Below, one piece after another: positions 37,218 to 44,986 of a stretch of 64,000 nucleotides of DNA (position 1 is the first letter of the stretch; the number at the start of each line of letters is the position of its first letter). The notes beneath the pieces were generated by a model, which ran no database searches, was not told where the DNA came from, and saw only the letters and a list, made by a program, of their open reading frames with translations. Both the position numbers and the translations under genes were made by a program. Origin of the DNA: Hyphomicrobiales bacterium (lineage in GTDB: Bacteria; Pseudomonadota; Alphaproteobacteria; Rhizobiales; Rhizobiaceae); NCBI GenBank assembly GCA_900471815.1, contig UICE01000001.1, positions 149,114 to 213,113 of the forward strand, read 5' to 3'.

Positions 37218-37340
37218 GTGCGTGCTTCGACAAGCTCAGCATGAGGAATGTAGAGACTGGCAGGGAGCCTAGTCTGAGACGTTGCAATTAGACATTGCAA
37301 TCCACTTCTTTCCTCAGGCTGAGCTTGTCGAAGCACGCAC
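37218..37340. repeat. REP-like inverted repeat after the autotransporter
   Basis: Arms of 30 bases at 37218-37247 and 37311-37340 are reverse complements with one mismatch. The core TTCGACAAGCTCAG is shared with the elements near 40324 and 43141. The 63-base spacer is unrelated. It lies between convergent genes, the usual place of REP/BIME elements. Confidence 0.85.
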
Positions 37341-37438
37341 AACATCCATGCAAAATTACTGAGTTTGCAAAACATTTGGAGCAATTGCAGCGAGAGCGTC
37401 AGCGGTTTTGCGTCGGGAATTGCGCAAGACCAACGGCT

Positions 37439-38590
37439 TTACCGTGACGCAACACTTGTGGATCCGCCAGGCAAACGGGCGACCACGACCAGCTGTGTAA
37501 TTTCGCCACGTTTGAAAGCGGCAAGGAAGCGCTTGTAGTCCTTGAACACAAGGCAACCATTGGAATCGCCGCGCTTGCCCAGCATGTAAGTGTGAGCCAG
37601 CAAGCCATCGCGCCCGAAAATCTTGCTCGGGTCGACCGGGTTGAGCCGGATTGCTTCCACTCCATGGAATAGGGCTTCCCGCATGGTCAGCTTATAGGTA
37701 TGTGGCGGCGTCGCACCGCGCATTTTCTTATGCACGAAGCGTGGGTCGTCTAGCATTGGCCCCAGACCCGAATGTGCTTCAAGACGCTCCCCACTCGGCA
37801 TATAGACCGTCTTCTGCTCGATACTGTAGATCGCCGTTCGAGCGCGAGCCGTAATAACAGGAGCGGGCTTGTAGCTCGGCGCCATATCCTGAATGTTGTT
37901 TTCCTGCGGCGCGTAAGCCATGACTTGCGCGTCGCGCTTTGCCGCATCCGCAAGCCGCTTTGGCTTCATGCCGGGCAGTGGAACTTCCGTCTCAACATCA
38001 GTCTCCGCCAGAACAAGGCTGAATGGTTCTTGCGGCGACGTGCCAAGGGCTGGGCCGGGCTCCTGCAAGGCGACGATTTCGGCAGGAGCAGGCGCGTCCA
38101 GAGAACTATAGGATCGGACAGGCGTATAGATTGACGAAACCTGCATTGTATCAAGCCCTGCAGCCCGCGCATCGAACGCATCTGCCTCAAGCGGCGGTTT
38201 TGATGCCATCACCACTTTCGGCTTGGGCGGGGTAAGGACAATGACTTCGCCGTTCTTTCCGATAACCGAGCCTTCATCCATGTCACTGACCTGCCAGCCA
38301 GTCCGGTTCAACTCCGGCACACGCGGGAACTTTGGTGCGCTTGGATTGGCATCATAGGCAACATGTTGCATGGCATGCCCGGAAAATGGGCTGAAAGCCT
38401 GGCCACCGGCGCTTGCCGAAACGTGGGGGATAAAGGCGCGCTGCAGGCTGACGACAGCGGCAACCGCACCTAGTGATCCAACGACCCCGAAACCGGCAAG
38501 AATAGCCGCGGAAAGGAAGCCGCGCGCCGGCTGACGGCCCTTTTTGGCTTCAGGCTTGGCGCCTCCAACCGTCTTGACTGCAAACGCCAT
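37439..38590 (-). CDS. DUF2778 (Tlde1-like) membrane-anchored protein
   Basis: A 383-residue protein with an N-terminal membrane helix at about residues 25-50, a long low-complexity Pro/Ala-rich region (to about 250), and a C-terminal DUF2778 domain. That domain contains KTVYMPSGERLEAHSGLG, LLAHTYMLGKRGDSNGCLVF and FKDYKRFLAAFKRGE. The H...S-x-GC arrangement is the catalytic motif of the Tlde1 L,D-transpeptidase-like effectors. Here the helix suggests a resident periplasmic enzyme acting on peptidoglycan rather than a secreted toxin. The start at 38590 is preceded by GGAAG; ATG 38644 is possible. No immunity gene or secretion system is adjacent. Confidence 0.78.
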   Translation of the reverse strand: MAFAVKTVGGAKPEAKKGRQPARGFLSAAILAGFGVVGSLGAVAAVVSLQRAFIPHVSASAGGQAFSPFSGHAMQHVAYDANPSAPKFPRVPELNRTGWQVSDMDEGSVIGKNGEVIVLTPPKPKVVMASKPPLEADAFDARAAGLDTMQVSSIYTPVRSYSSLDAPAPAEIVALQEPGPALGTSPQEPFSLVLAETDVETEVPLPGMKPKRLADAAKRDAQVMAYAPQENNIQDMAPSYKPAPVITARARTAIYSIEQKTVYMPSGERLEAHSGLGPMLDDPRFVHKKMRGATPPHTYKLTMREALFHGVEAIRLNPVDPSKIFGRDGLLAHTYMLGKRGDSNGCLVFKDYKRFLAAFKRGEITQLVVVARLPGGSTSVASR

Positions 38591-38795
38591 GATACAAGCT
38601 TCCCGAACTCTTACTCGATACATATCAGCGCCCCGCAAAATCACTGCTTACAAGGCAGGATTGAGGCCGAGGGCAAAACATGCGCCCATGGCAGGTACTG
38701 ATGAGAACAGAGAATGAAGAAACTTGGTTACCAAGTGGTTGATGGGGAGAAAATTCAGTCTGAAGTCCTTCTTCGCTCCCGGTGCAAGCCGGTAA

Positions 38796-39722
38796 TCAAC
38801 CGCCAGCACTGCGGCGATAGCGCATGACCCAACGAATACCTCCAATAACTGCTATGGCGAGTAATGGCCATGCCGCCCAGAATCTCCCTTCCCAGGAAAT
38901 CATGTTGATGCCCGCTATTGTCAGTCCGATGACCACAAGAGCGGCAATAAAGCGATCAATGCGCTCCGCCGTTTTAGCCCAGCGCAGCCCCCATATTGCT
39001 GCCAACACAAGAAGCGGCCAGCGCGACCAGAAGGTGCCGTCCCATGAGAGAAAATTGATGCCGACCAGTCCGATGGCAATGATCGCAAGCAAAGCCAGGC
39101 TTGTGCTTTTAGATGCTGCGGCCGTCGCGCCTGTTCTGGTCAAATCAGCTCTGTACCCGTCATTTACTGGAGGAGTAACAGGCTGCGCCTGCTTTGTGTC
39201 TTCACCAATCCGCACCGCATAGCTGAGAACGCCACCCTCAATATTCTTGACCTGAAGTTGCCCGAGGCATTCAAATCCGACCGCCAGTTTGTTGCGAACC
39301 TGATCATAGACCGTATTGGATATAACGATGCCGCCAGCAGAAGCCGATGCCTGCAAGCGCGCAGCAACATTCACGCCGTCCCCGTAAATATCGTCGCCTT
39401 CTGCAATCACATCGCCAAGATTGATGCCGATACGAAACAGCATGCGGGTTTCATCCGGACGGTCGGCATTATAACCGGCAAGTTCCGTTTGCACATCGAG
39501 GGCAGCGCGCACCGCCTCCACGACGCTGGAAAACTCCGCGATCAACCCATCGCCCCAAGTGTTGATGACCCGGCCGTAATGTGCCTCAATCAGCCTGCTC
39601 ATCGCTTCCCTGTAAAGCTTGAGCGTGTCAAGCGTGCCTTCTTCGTCAGCGCGCATCATGCGCGTATAATCCTGCACATCTGCGGAAAAGATCGTGGTCA
39701 GCTTGCGGCGCGTTTCGGGCAT
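38796..39722 (-). CDS. Class III adenylate/guanylate cyclase-like membrane protein
   Basis: A 308-residue protein with an N-terminal cyclase homology domain (residues 1-175) and two or more hydrophobic helices in the C-terminal part (about 210-300). Metal ligands Asp15 (FSADVQDYT) and Asp58 (WGDGL) are present, as are Asn118 and Arg122 in GVNVAARLQ, which stabilise the transition state. The position normally held by the purine-binding Lys is Asn54 (VINTWGD). It may therefore make cAMP poorly, use another nucleotide, or be regulatory. The catalytic-then-membrane order is the reverse of most bacterial cyclases but occurs in rhizobia. It stands alone on minus. Confidence 0.85.
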   Translation of the reverse strand: MPETRRKLTTIFSADVQDYTRMMRADEEGTLDTLKLYREAMSRLIEAHYGRVINTWGDGLIAEFSSVVEAVRAALDVQTELAGYNADRPDETRMLFRIGINLGDVIAEGDDIYGDGVNVAARLQASASAGGIVISNTVYDQVRNKLAVGFECLGQLQVKNIEGGVLSYAVRIGEDTKQAQPVTPPVNDGYRADLTRTGATAAASKSTSLALLAIIAIGLVGINFLSWDGTFWSRWPLLVLAAIWGLRWAKTAERIDRFIAALVVIGLTIAGINMISWEGRFWAAWPLLAIAVIGGIRWVMRYRRSAGG

Positions 39723-39913
39723 GGCGTCCGTTCTCCCCCGGCTCTTGCCTTGCTTTTGCGGCGAGAAACCCTCGCGACTGAGTTGGAGAATATAGTTTCA
39801 AACCGTTTGTGGGAAGGACTGTTCTGCTCTTTCACTCCCCTTGATGTTAAACACCAAAAATACTCATCGCGTCGCTGGCTTGCCTAATTCGCCGTCCGAC
39901 CTTAAATCAATCT

Positions 39914-39967
39914 GTGAAGGACGACCTTCACGCGATAATGCGCTTCAGACAAATCCGGGACGGCCCG
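39914..39967 (+). promoter_or_regulatory. Guanidine-II (mini-ykkC) riboswitch upstream of sugE
   Basis: Two short hairpins carry the diagnostic ACGR loops. Hairpin 1 (39914-39931) is GTGAAGG-ACGA-CCTTCAC, a 7-bp perfect stem. Hairpin 2 (39956-39967) is CGGG-ACGG-CCCG, a 4-bp perfect stem. A 24-base linker separates them, and the sugE ribosome-binding site AAAGGA follows hairpin 2 by about 8 bases. This is the guanidine-II architecture, which binds guanidinium and frees the ribosome-binding site. The next gene, sugE/gdx, encodes a guanidinium exporter, the standard regulon member. Confidence 0.92.
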
Positions 39968-39989
39968 ACAGTTCAAAAGGATGGTCGTC

Positions 39990-40304
39990 ATGGCCTGGAT
40001 TATTCTCATAACCGCAGGACTTTTCGAAATCGGCTGGGCCATCGGGCTCAAATATACCGATGGCTTTACCAAGTTTACGCCTTCAATTCTCACCGCTGGC
40101 AGCATGATTATCAGCGTCGTGCTTCTTGGTATTGCCCTACGCGATCTGCCAGTTGGTAGCGCCTATGCGGTGTGGACCGGCATTGGCACAGTGGGCACCG
40201 CGCTGCTTGGCATGTATATTTTCGGCGAGCCTGCTACTGTGGTGCGGCTTGTCTGTATCGGGTTGATTGTTGCCGGTATCGGCGGGCTGAAGTTTTTGGC
40301 GTAG
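39990..40304 (+). CDS. sugE: SMR-family guanidinium exporter SugE (Gdx)
   Basis: A 104-residue small multidrug resistance protein with four membrane helices. The essential Glu13 in [17 protein letters not shown] is present, and [18 protein letters not shown] is the family signature; the GWAIGLK part marks the Gdx/SugE subtype. Gdx proteins exchange guanidinium for protons as a dimer. The start at 39990 is eight bases after AAAGGA (ATG 39981 is an alternative). The guanidine-II riboswitch directly upstream supports the substrate. No guanidine-degrading genes are adjacent. Confidence 0.95.
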   Translation: MAWIILITAGLFEIGWAIGLKYTDGFTKFTPSILTAGSMIISVVLLGIALRDLPVGSAYAVWTGIGTVGTALLGMYIFGEPATVVRLVCIGLIVAGIGGLKFLA

Positions 40305-40323
40305 CACGAGAGCTGCACATAAG

Positions 40324-40372
40324 TATTGCGTGGTTCGCCCTTCAACAAGCTCAGGGGGTTCACCGTAAGAAA
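40324..40372. repeat. Single-arm REP-like element
   Basis: TATTGCGTGGTTCGCCCTTC followed by AACAAGCTCAG matches the right arm at 43141-43191 (read in reverse) with few changes. Only one arm is present here, with no inverted partner in the gap. Confidence 0.75.
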
Positions 40373-40424
40373 GGTGGGATGATCGCAATAATACCGCGGG
40401 CATCTCCGTGACATTCCATCCAGA

Positions 40425-40521
40425 CCACCTCTCCGTCACCCTCGGGCTTGATCTGAGGGTCCAAAGACAGATGGTAGAAAATTGGATCCTCGGATCAAGC
40501 CCGAGGATGACGAAGAGGTGG
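40425..40521. repeat. 40-bp near-perfect inverted repeat, second REP family
   Basis: Arms at 40425-40464 and 40482-40521 match in 36 of 40 positions, with a 17-base spacer. The core CTCGGGCTTGATC is different from the TTCGACAAGC family, so this is a second repeat type. RNA from either strand would fold into a long hairpin. Confidence 0.85.
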
Positions 40522-40591
40522 TGGTGTTTTCCTTGAGGGAGGGATAATTCGGCGCATTGGTTTCAGGTTCATCATCCCCTAGAGTAGCAGC

Positions 40592-41371
40592 ATGATCGAT
40601 CAGCCGAATACTGCCCTTTCCTCTTCTGAAGTTGAACGCTATGCCCGCCATATCATTCTTGGTGAAATTGGCGGCCCTGGTCAGCAAAAGCTGAAGCGCG
40701 CCCGCGTGCTCGTGGTGGGCGCGGGTGGGCTTGGTGCGCCTGTGCTGCAATATCTGGCTGCGGCGGGCATTGGCACACTCGGCATTGTCGATGATGACCG
40801 TGTTTCCCTGTCAAATCTGCAAAGGCAGATCATCCATTCGACCGAGCTGGTCGGCTCCCCCAAGGGAGAAAGCGCGGCGCGAGCAATCGCAGCGATTAAT
40901 CCGCATGTCATCGCCGAGGTGCATGATATGCGCCTTGCGCCCGACAATGCCGCCGATCTCGTTTGCCGCTACGATATTGTTGTCGATGGCTCAGATAATT
41001 TCGATACACGCTATTTGCTGGCCGATACTTGCCTTGCTCAAAAGCGCCCGCTGGTTTCGGCAGCGCTGGGGCGGTTTGACGGATCGCTGACCACACTCAT
41101 GCCCTATGCCACCAACAGCGACGGGGGTTCAAATCCCTCCTACCGCGATCTCTTTCCAAACCCGCCGCCACCCGGGCTTGTTCCTGCCTGCGCCGAAGCG
41201 GGGGTGCTTGGCGTCCTTCCCGGCGTCATCGGCACCTTGCAGGCAACCGAGGTCATCAAGCTTGTCACCGGCATAGGCGAGCCGCTTGTTGGTAAGCTTC
41301 TGCTTTACGATGCGCTGACCTCTCGCTTTGAAACAATCAAATACCGGGCCAGAAAAGCCGATGGCGCTTGA
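40592..41371 (+). CDS. moeB: MoeB/ThiF-family adenylyltransferase
   Basis: A 259-residue E1-like enzyme that adenylates the C-terminal glycine of a sulfur-carrier protein (MoaD in molybdopterin synthesis, or ThiS). The ATP-binding VLVVGAGGLGAPVLQYL and the conserved DNFDTRYLLADTCL are present, as is RYARHIILGEIGGPGQ at the start. The usual CxxC zinc pairs are not visible; a single Cys lies in VPACAEAGVLGVLPG. I name it MoeB as is usual in Brucella, where it lies near recF. Its end overlaps the aconitase X large subunit by 11 bases. Confidence 0.88.
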   Translation: MIDQPNTALSSSEVERYARHIILGEIGGPGQQKLKRARVLVVGAGGLGAPVLQYLAAAGIGTLGIVDDDRVSLSNLQRQIIHSTELVGSPKGESAARAIAAINPHVIAEVHDMRLAPDNAADLVCRYDIVVDGSDNFDTRYLLADTCLAQKRPLVSAALGRFDGSLTTLMPYATNSDGGSNPSYRDLFPNPPPPGLVPACAEAGVLGVLPGVIGTLQATEVIKLVTGIGEPLVGKLLLYDALTSRFETIKYRARKADGA

Positions 41372-42617
41372 ACTTTCCGAGGAACAGCGCGCAATCGCCA
41401 GCGGTTCGCGCGGCGAAGGTTCCGCCATGGCCATGCGCATCGTTGCTGCGACAGCGCGGCTAATGAGTGCGCCATCGCTGATCCCGATTGCCTCAGCGCA
41501 TATTGACGGCGCTCTGTATCACGGTGATAGCGGCACGCTTTTCGCAGAAAAGCTGGTTGAGGGCGGCGCCAAGGTTGCCGTGCGCGCCACGCTGAATGTC
41601 GGCTCGCTTGATCTTACCGGCTGTTCTAAAAATCGCTTGCCAGCCCATGAGCGCGATATGGCGCGGCGAATGATGGACGCCTATCGCGTGCTTGGCTGCG
41701 AGCCAAGCTGGACCTGCGCGCCCTATCAGGCCGGTCATCGTCCGGCGCTTGGCAGCGATGTCGCATGGGGCGAATCCAATGCGGTTGTGTTCTGCAACTC
41801 AGTACTGGGCGCACGCACCAATCGCTATGGCGATTTTCTTGATATTGCCTGCGCCATTGCCGGTTTTGCCCCCTATTATGGGTTGCACATACCGGAAAAC
41901 CGCCGTGCCACAATCATTTTTGACGTCGGTGCGATTGATCTGGCATTTTTGCGCTCGGAAGTTGCATGGCCCATTCTTGGCAGTCTGTTTGGGCGCGAGA
42001 TTGGCGATGCCATTGGCGTTGTGGCTGGTGTCCATGCCCATCCTGGAGAAGATGCCTTGAAAGCTTTCGGCGCTGCATCGGCTTCGGCGGGCGCTGTCGG
42101 ACTTTTCCATGTAGCAGGCGTGACACCCGAAGCGCCGGATCTGGCGACCGCGCTACATCATCAAGCGCCGCAAGCGGTCATCCATGTAACGAACGAGATG
42201 ATTGCGGATTCGCGTCGGCGTCTTTCCACCGCGCGCGACATGGCGCGCATTGATGCCGTCGCCATTGGCAGCCCTCATCTTTCGGTGTCGGAGTTTGACC
42301 GGCTTGAAACCCTCATTGCCGGACGCAAACTCAAGATTCCGCTTTATGCCTGCACTGGACGCCACGCGCTTGCCGCATTGGAGGGCAATGGCCGCCGCCA
42401 GTCGCTGGAGGCGTCGGGCGTGGTCATTGTCGCTGATACCTGTGTTGTGGTTACGCCGATCCTGCCGGATATTGAAGGCGCGGTGCTTATGACCAATTCC
42501 GGCAAATTCGCCCATTACGCGCCGGGCAATACGGGCTATGGCGTCATTTACGGCTCCATGGCTGAATGCGTCGAAAGCGCTATATTGGCGCGTCCAGTCT
42601 TTGGTGCATCGGCATGA
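41361..42617 (+). CDS. Aconitase X large (catalytic) subunit
   Basis: A 418-residue protein of the aconitase X family, which in bacteria includes cis-3-hydroxy-L-proline dehydratases and in archaea mevalonate 5-phosphate dehydratase. Family segments are SAHIDGALYHGDSGTLFAEKL, here in shorter pieces (AHIDGALYHGDSG), KVAVRATLNVGSLD, TCAPYQ, WGESNAVVFCNSVLGARTNR and YACTGRHAL. The cysteines in TCAPYQ, FCNSV and ACTGR are candidate metal or cluster ligands. The start at 41361 lies inside the moeB stop region. The small swivel subunit follows with a 4-base overlap. Substrate is not proven; hydroxyproline breakdown is the likeliest role. Confidence 0.85.
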   Translation: MALELSEEQRAIASGSRGEGSAMAMRIVAATARLMSAPSLIPIASAHIDGALYHGDSGTLFAEKLVEGGAKVAVRATLNVGSLDLTGCSKNRLPAHERDMARRMMDAYRVLGCEPSWTCAPYQAGHRPALGSDVAWGESNAVVFCNSVLGARTNRYGDFLDIACAIAGFAPYYGLHIPENRRATIIFDVGAIDLAFLRSEVAWPILGSLFGREIGDAIGVVAGVHAHPGEDALKAFGAASASAGAVGLFHVAGVTPEAPDLATALHHQAPQAVIHVTNEMIADSRRRLSTARDMARIDAVAIGSPHLSVSEFDRLETLIAGRKLKIPLYACTGRHALAALEGNGRRQSLEASGVVIVADTCVVVTPILPDIEGAVLMTNSGKFAHYAPGNTGYGVIYGSMAECVESAILARPVFGASA

Positions 42618-43018
42618 GGGCGGAAATTCTGGTTCAGGGGCAAGCGACGCGTGCCGATGCGCTGGTACTGACCGCGCCGATCAGCTTCTGGGGCGGGGTT
42701 AACCCCAAGACAGGCTTGATCGCCGATGTCCGCCATCCGCAGCATGGTGTTTCGATCACCGGCAAAGTGCTTTGCCTGCCGGGAACGATTGGCTCATCTT
42801 CGGCAGCAGCCGTTTTGCTGGAATTGGTCTCGGCGGGTCTGGCGCCTGCCGCAATCGTCCTGCATGAGCCCGACGCAATTTTGCTGCTTGGCCTCATCGT
42901 TGCCCAGGAAATGGGCCATGCAACGCCGATGGCCCTGCGGATGGATCGCGGAGACTTTGCAGGGTTTGTTGAGCGGGAGCTTTGTATAAGCGCCGACGGT
43001 TCGATCAGCGTTATTTAA
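42614..43018 (+). CDS. Aconitase X small (swivel) subunit
   Basis: A 134-residue protein matching the swivel domain of aconitase X (DUF126). SFWGGVNPKTGLIADVRHP and CLPGTIGSSSAAAVLLEL are the family signatures. In other organisms this domain is fused to the large part or made as a separate subunit, as here. The ATG overlaps the stop of the large subunit by 4 bases, so the two should be made in equal amounts. It has no separate known role. A REP-like pair follows the gene. Confidence 0.88.
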   Translation: MRAEILVQGQATRADALVLTAPISFWGGVNPKTGLIADVRHPQHGVSITGKVLCLPGTIGSSSAAAVLLELVSAGLAPAAIVLHEPDAILLLGLIVAQEMGHATPMALRMDRGDFAGFVERELCISADGSISVI

Positions 43019-43034
43019 AATCCTAGCATTGGCG

Positions 43035-43191
43035 TTTTGCGTGGTTCGACGGGGCTCACCATGAGGAATGTGGTGGGGTGCAGCAGATGGAGCCAACTTG
43101 TTGGCTCTATGCGTTCTGCTTCTCTTGCAATCAGCCAATCTTCCTCATGGTGAGCTCATCCTGAGCTTGTCGAAGGGCGAACCACGCAAAA
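43035..43191. repeat. REP-like inverted repeat pair with a shortened left arm
   Basis: The left arm (43035-43068) and right arm (43141-43191) are inverted copies. The right arm is full length; the left arm has lost about 17 bases from its middle, including the AAGCTCAG core. The 72-base spacer contains a perfect hairpin GAGCCAA-CTTG-TTGGCTC (43090-43107). Part of the left arm also matches the first 16 bases of the window. Confidence 0.85.
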
Positions 43192-43217
43192 CAGGTTTGC
43201 CAAATCTCGATAAATTC

Positions 43218-44213
43218 TCACCGGTCCCTTGGCAACACGCGATCGGGCGGTCTGTGCCCATCGATAAAGGTGCGGATATTAATGATGACCTTCTCGCCCA
43301 TATCAATACGACCTTCCAGCGTAGCGGAGCCCATATGCGGGAGGATGACCACCTTGCCCGCCTTGGCCAGTTTGCGCAGCTTGGAATTAACGGCTGGCTC
43401 ATGTTCAAACACATCCAGCGCTGCGCCGGACAATTTGCCCTGATCCAATTGGTCGATCAGCGCCTGCTCATCAATGATCTGGCCGCGTGCCGTATTAACG
43501 ATAAAGGCAGTTGGCTGCATCAGCGCAATGCGGCGGGCAGAGAGCAAATGGAATGTCGCGGGTGTCGACGGGCAATTGACCGAGATGATGTCCATCCGCG
43601 CCAGCATCTGGTCGAGGCTTTCCCAATAGGTCGCCTCCAGCTCTTCTTCGGTCTTCGGGCTCACCGGCTTACGGTTGTGATAATGGATTGAAAGGCCAAA
43701 GGCCTTGGCGCGGCGGGCAACGGCAGTGCCGATGCGGCCCATGCCAACAATGCCGAGACGTTTGCCCCAGATGCGGCGGCCAAGCATCCAGGTCGGACCC
43801 CAGCCCTCCCATTTTCCGTCATCGAGCAGAATGGACGCACCCTCTACGAGACGACGCGGTACTGCCAGCATCAGTGCCATGGTCATGTCGGCGGTGTCTT
43901 CGGTCAAAACGTTTGGAGTATTGGTTACAGTGATGCCGCGTGCAGCCGCGGCTACAACATCAATATTGTCGGTGCCATTGCCGAAATTGGCGATCAGCTT
44001 GAGATTTGGACCTGCCGCCTTGATGACCTCTTCATCAATACGGTCGGTTACGGTCGGCACGAGAACATTGGCCTGCGAAACCGCCTCGATCAACTCCGCC
44101 TTGGTCAACCGCCGATCATCAACATTCAACCGTGCCTCGAAAAGTTCGCGCATGCGCGTTTCGATGGGGTCCGGCAATTTGCGGGTAATTACGACCAGAG
44201 GCTTTTTGCTCAC
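43218..44213 (-). CDS. D-isomer-specific 2-hydroxyacid dehydrogenase (glyoxylate/hydroxypyruvate reductase-like)
   Basis: A 331-residue NAD(P)-dependent dehydrogenase. The nucleotide fold shows GIVGMGRIGTAVARRAKAFG; the end of strand beta-2 reads YHNRK, with a basic residue that favours NADPH. The catalytic Arg (NTARGQIIDE) and the Glu/His pair (FEHEPAV and LPHMGSATLEGR) are in place. The start is a GTG at 44213 with GGAGGGG nine bases upstream; an upstream ATG-type start at 44261 is less likely. It probably reduces glyoxylate or hydroxypyruvate. It is divergent from the SH3 gene. Confidence 0.92.
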   Translation of the reverse strand: MSKKPLVVITRKLPDPIETRMRELFEARLNVDDRRLTKAELIEAVSQANVLVPTVTDRIDEEVIKAAGPNLKLIANFGNGTDNIDVVAAAARGITVTNTPNVLTEDTADMTMALMLAVPRRLVEGASILLDDGKWEGWGPTWMLGRRIWGKRLGIVGMGRIGTAVARRAKAFGLSIHYHNRKPVSPKTEEELEATYWESLDQMLARMDIISVNCPSTPATFHLLSARRIALMQPTAFIVNTARGQIIDEQALIDQLDQGKLSGAALDVFEHEPAVNSKLRKLAKAGKVVILPHMGSATLEGRIDMGEKVIINIRTFIDGHRPPDRVLPRDR

Positions 44214-44422
44214 CGATATTCCCCTCCCTTTCGCCTGCAATATTGAGAGCTCTTTAACCAAACCATTGCAAACTGCAATTGCTGTTATGCCGCTCTGGCG
44301 CGAAACTTGTCACGCCTGAACAACTGTCTACCAAGGCCAGACATAGAAGACAAAGAAAAACAAGGATCGTTCCGCGATCAGATGAAAATCACCAGGTTGA
44401 ACGGAACGATGAAGGACCAATA

Positions 44423-44986
44423 TTGTTGACGATTAAGAAATTCCGCCTTTTCGCCGTTTCCGCAAGTCTTGCCGCAGTGCTCGTTACGGCAGCACCGCTG
44501 AGCCTGCCCGCGCTTGTCAAAGCCGAGGCCGCCGGGCAGATTGGCCCCAGTGGATTACCCCTGCCGCGTTTCGTCAGCCTCAAGCCCGGACGCGTCAATC
44601 TGCGTGTTGGCCCCGGACGCGATTATGCGGTGACATGGCTGTTTCTTAAATCCGGCCTGCCAGTCGAAATTGTCCAGGAATATGATAATTGGCGGCGGAT
44701 ACGCGATTCGGAAGGCACTGAGGGCTGGGTGTATCAATCATTGCTGTCAGGCAAACGGACCGGCATGACTGCACCTTGGCAAAAGGACAAGGACGGGGTC
44801 ATGCTCAATGTCTTTGCCAAGGCAGATGACAAGACACCCGTTGTTGCGAAAGTACAGCCGGGTGTTCTTGGCACATTGAAGAATTGCAATGGTGATTACT
44901 GCCGTGTGGTTTTTGGTGGCGCAAGCGGCTGGATGCGCCAGAACGAGATTTGGGGTGCCTATCCCGGCGAGAAATTCGAGGATTAG
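44423..44986 (+). CDS. Exported SH3-domain protein
   Basis: A 187-residue protein with a signal peptide (KKFRLFAVSASLAAVLVTAAP) and two bacterial SH3 domains: PGRVNLRVGPGRDYAVTWLF with WRRIRDSEGTEGWVYQSLLSG cut into its usual pieces, and a second copy ending in GASGWMRQNEIWGAYPGE. Such proteins bind peptidoglycan or sense the cell wall; no enzyme domain is present. No in-frame ATG exists near the signal peptide, so I use the TTG at 44423, six bases after AAGGA. Its 3' end overlaps the convergent MFS gene by 4 bases. Confidence 0.85.
   Translation: MLTIKKFRLFAVSASLAAVLVTAAPLSLPALVKAEAAGQIGPSGLPLPRFVSLKPGRVNLRVGPGRDYAVTWLFLKSGLPVEIVQEYDNWRRIRDSEGTEGWVYQSLLSGKRTGMTAPWQKDKDGVMLNVFAKADDKTPVVAKVQPGVLGTLKNCNGDYCRVVFGGASGWMRQNEIWGAYPGEKFED

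Larger units (their letters stand above)
40305..40591. other. Gap between sugE and moeB filled by repeats
   Basis: The 287-base gap holds a single-arm REP-like element (40324-40372) and a separate 40-bp inverted repeat (40425-40521). No gene is seen. The moeB start lies 70 bases after the second repeat. Confidence 0.7.

Noticed and set aside
38648-38845. 65-codon minus-strand frame between DUF2778 and the cyclase gene
   Set aside because: It overlaps the cyclase 3' end and shows no signal peptide, motif or good start.
41123-41140. tRNA T-loop-like sequence GGGGGTTCAAATCCC
   Set aside because: It lies inside moeB in frame, and no anticodon arm or acceptor stem can be formed around it.
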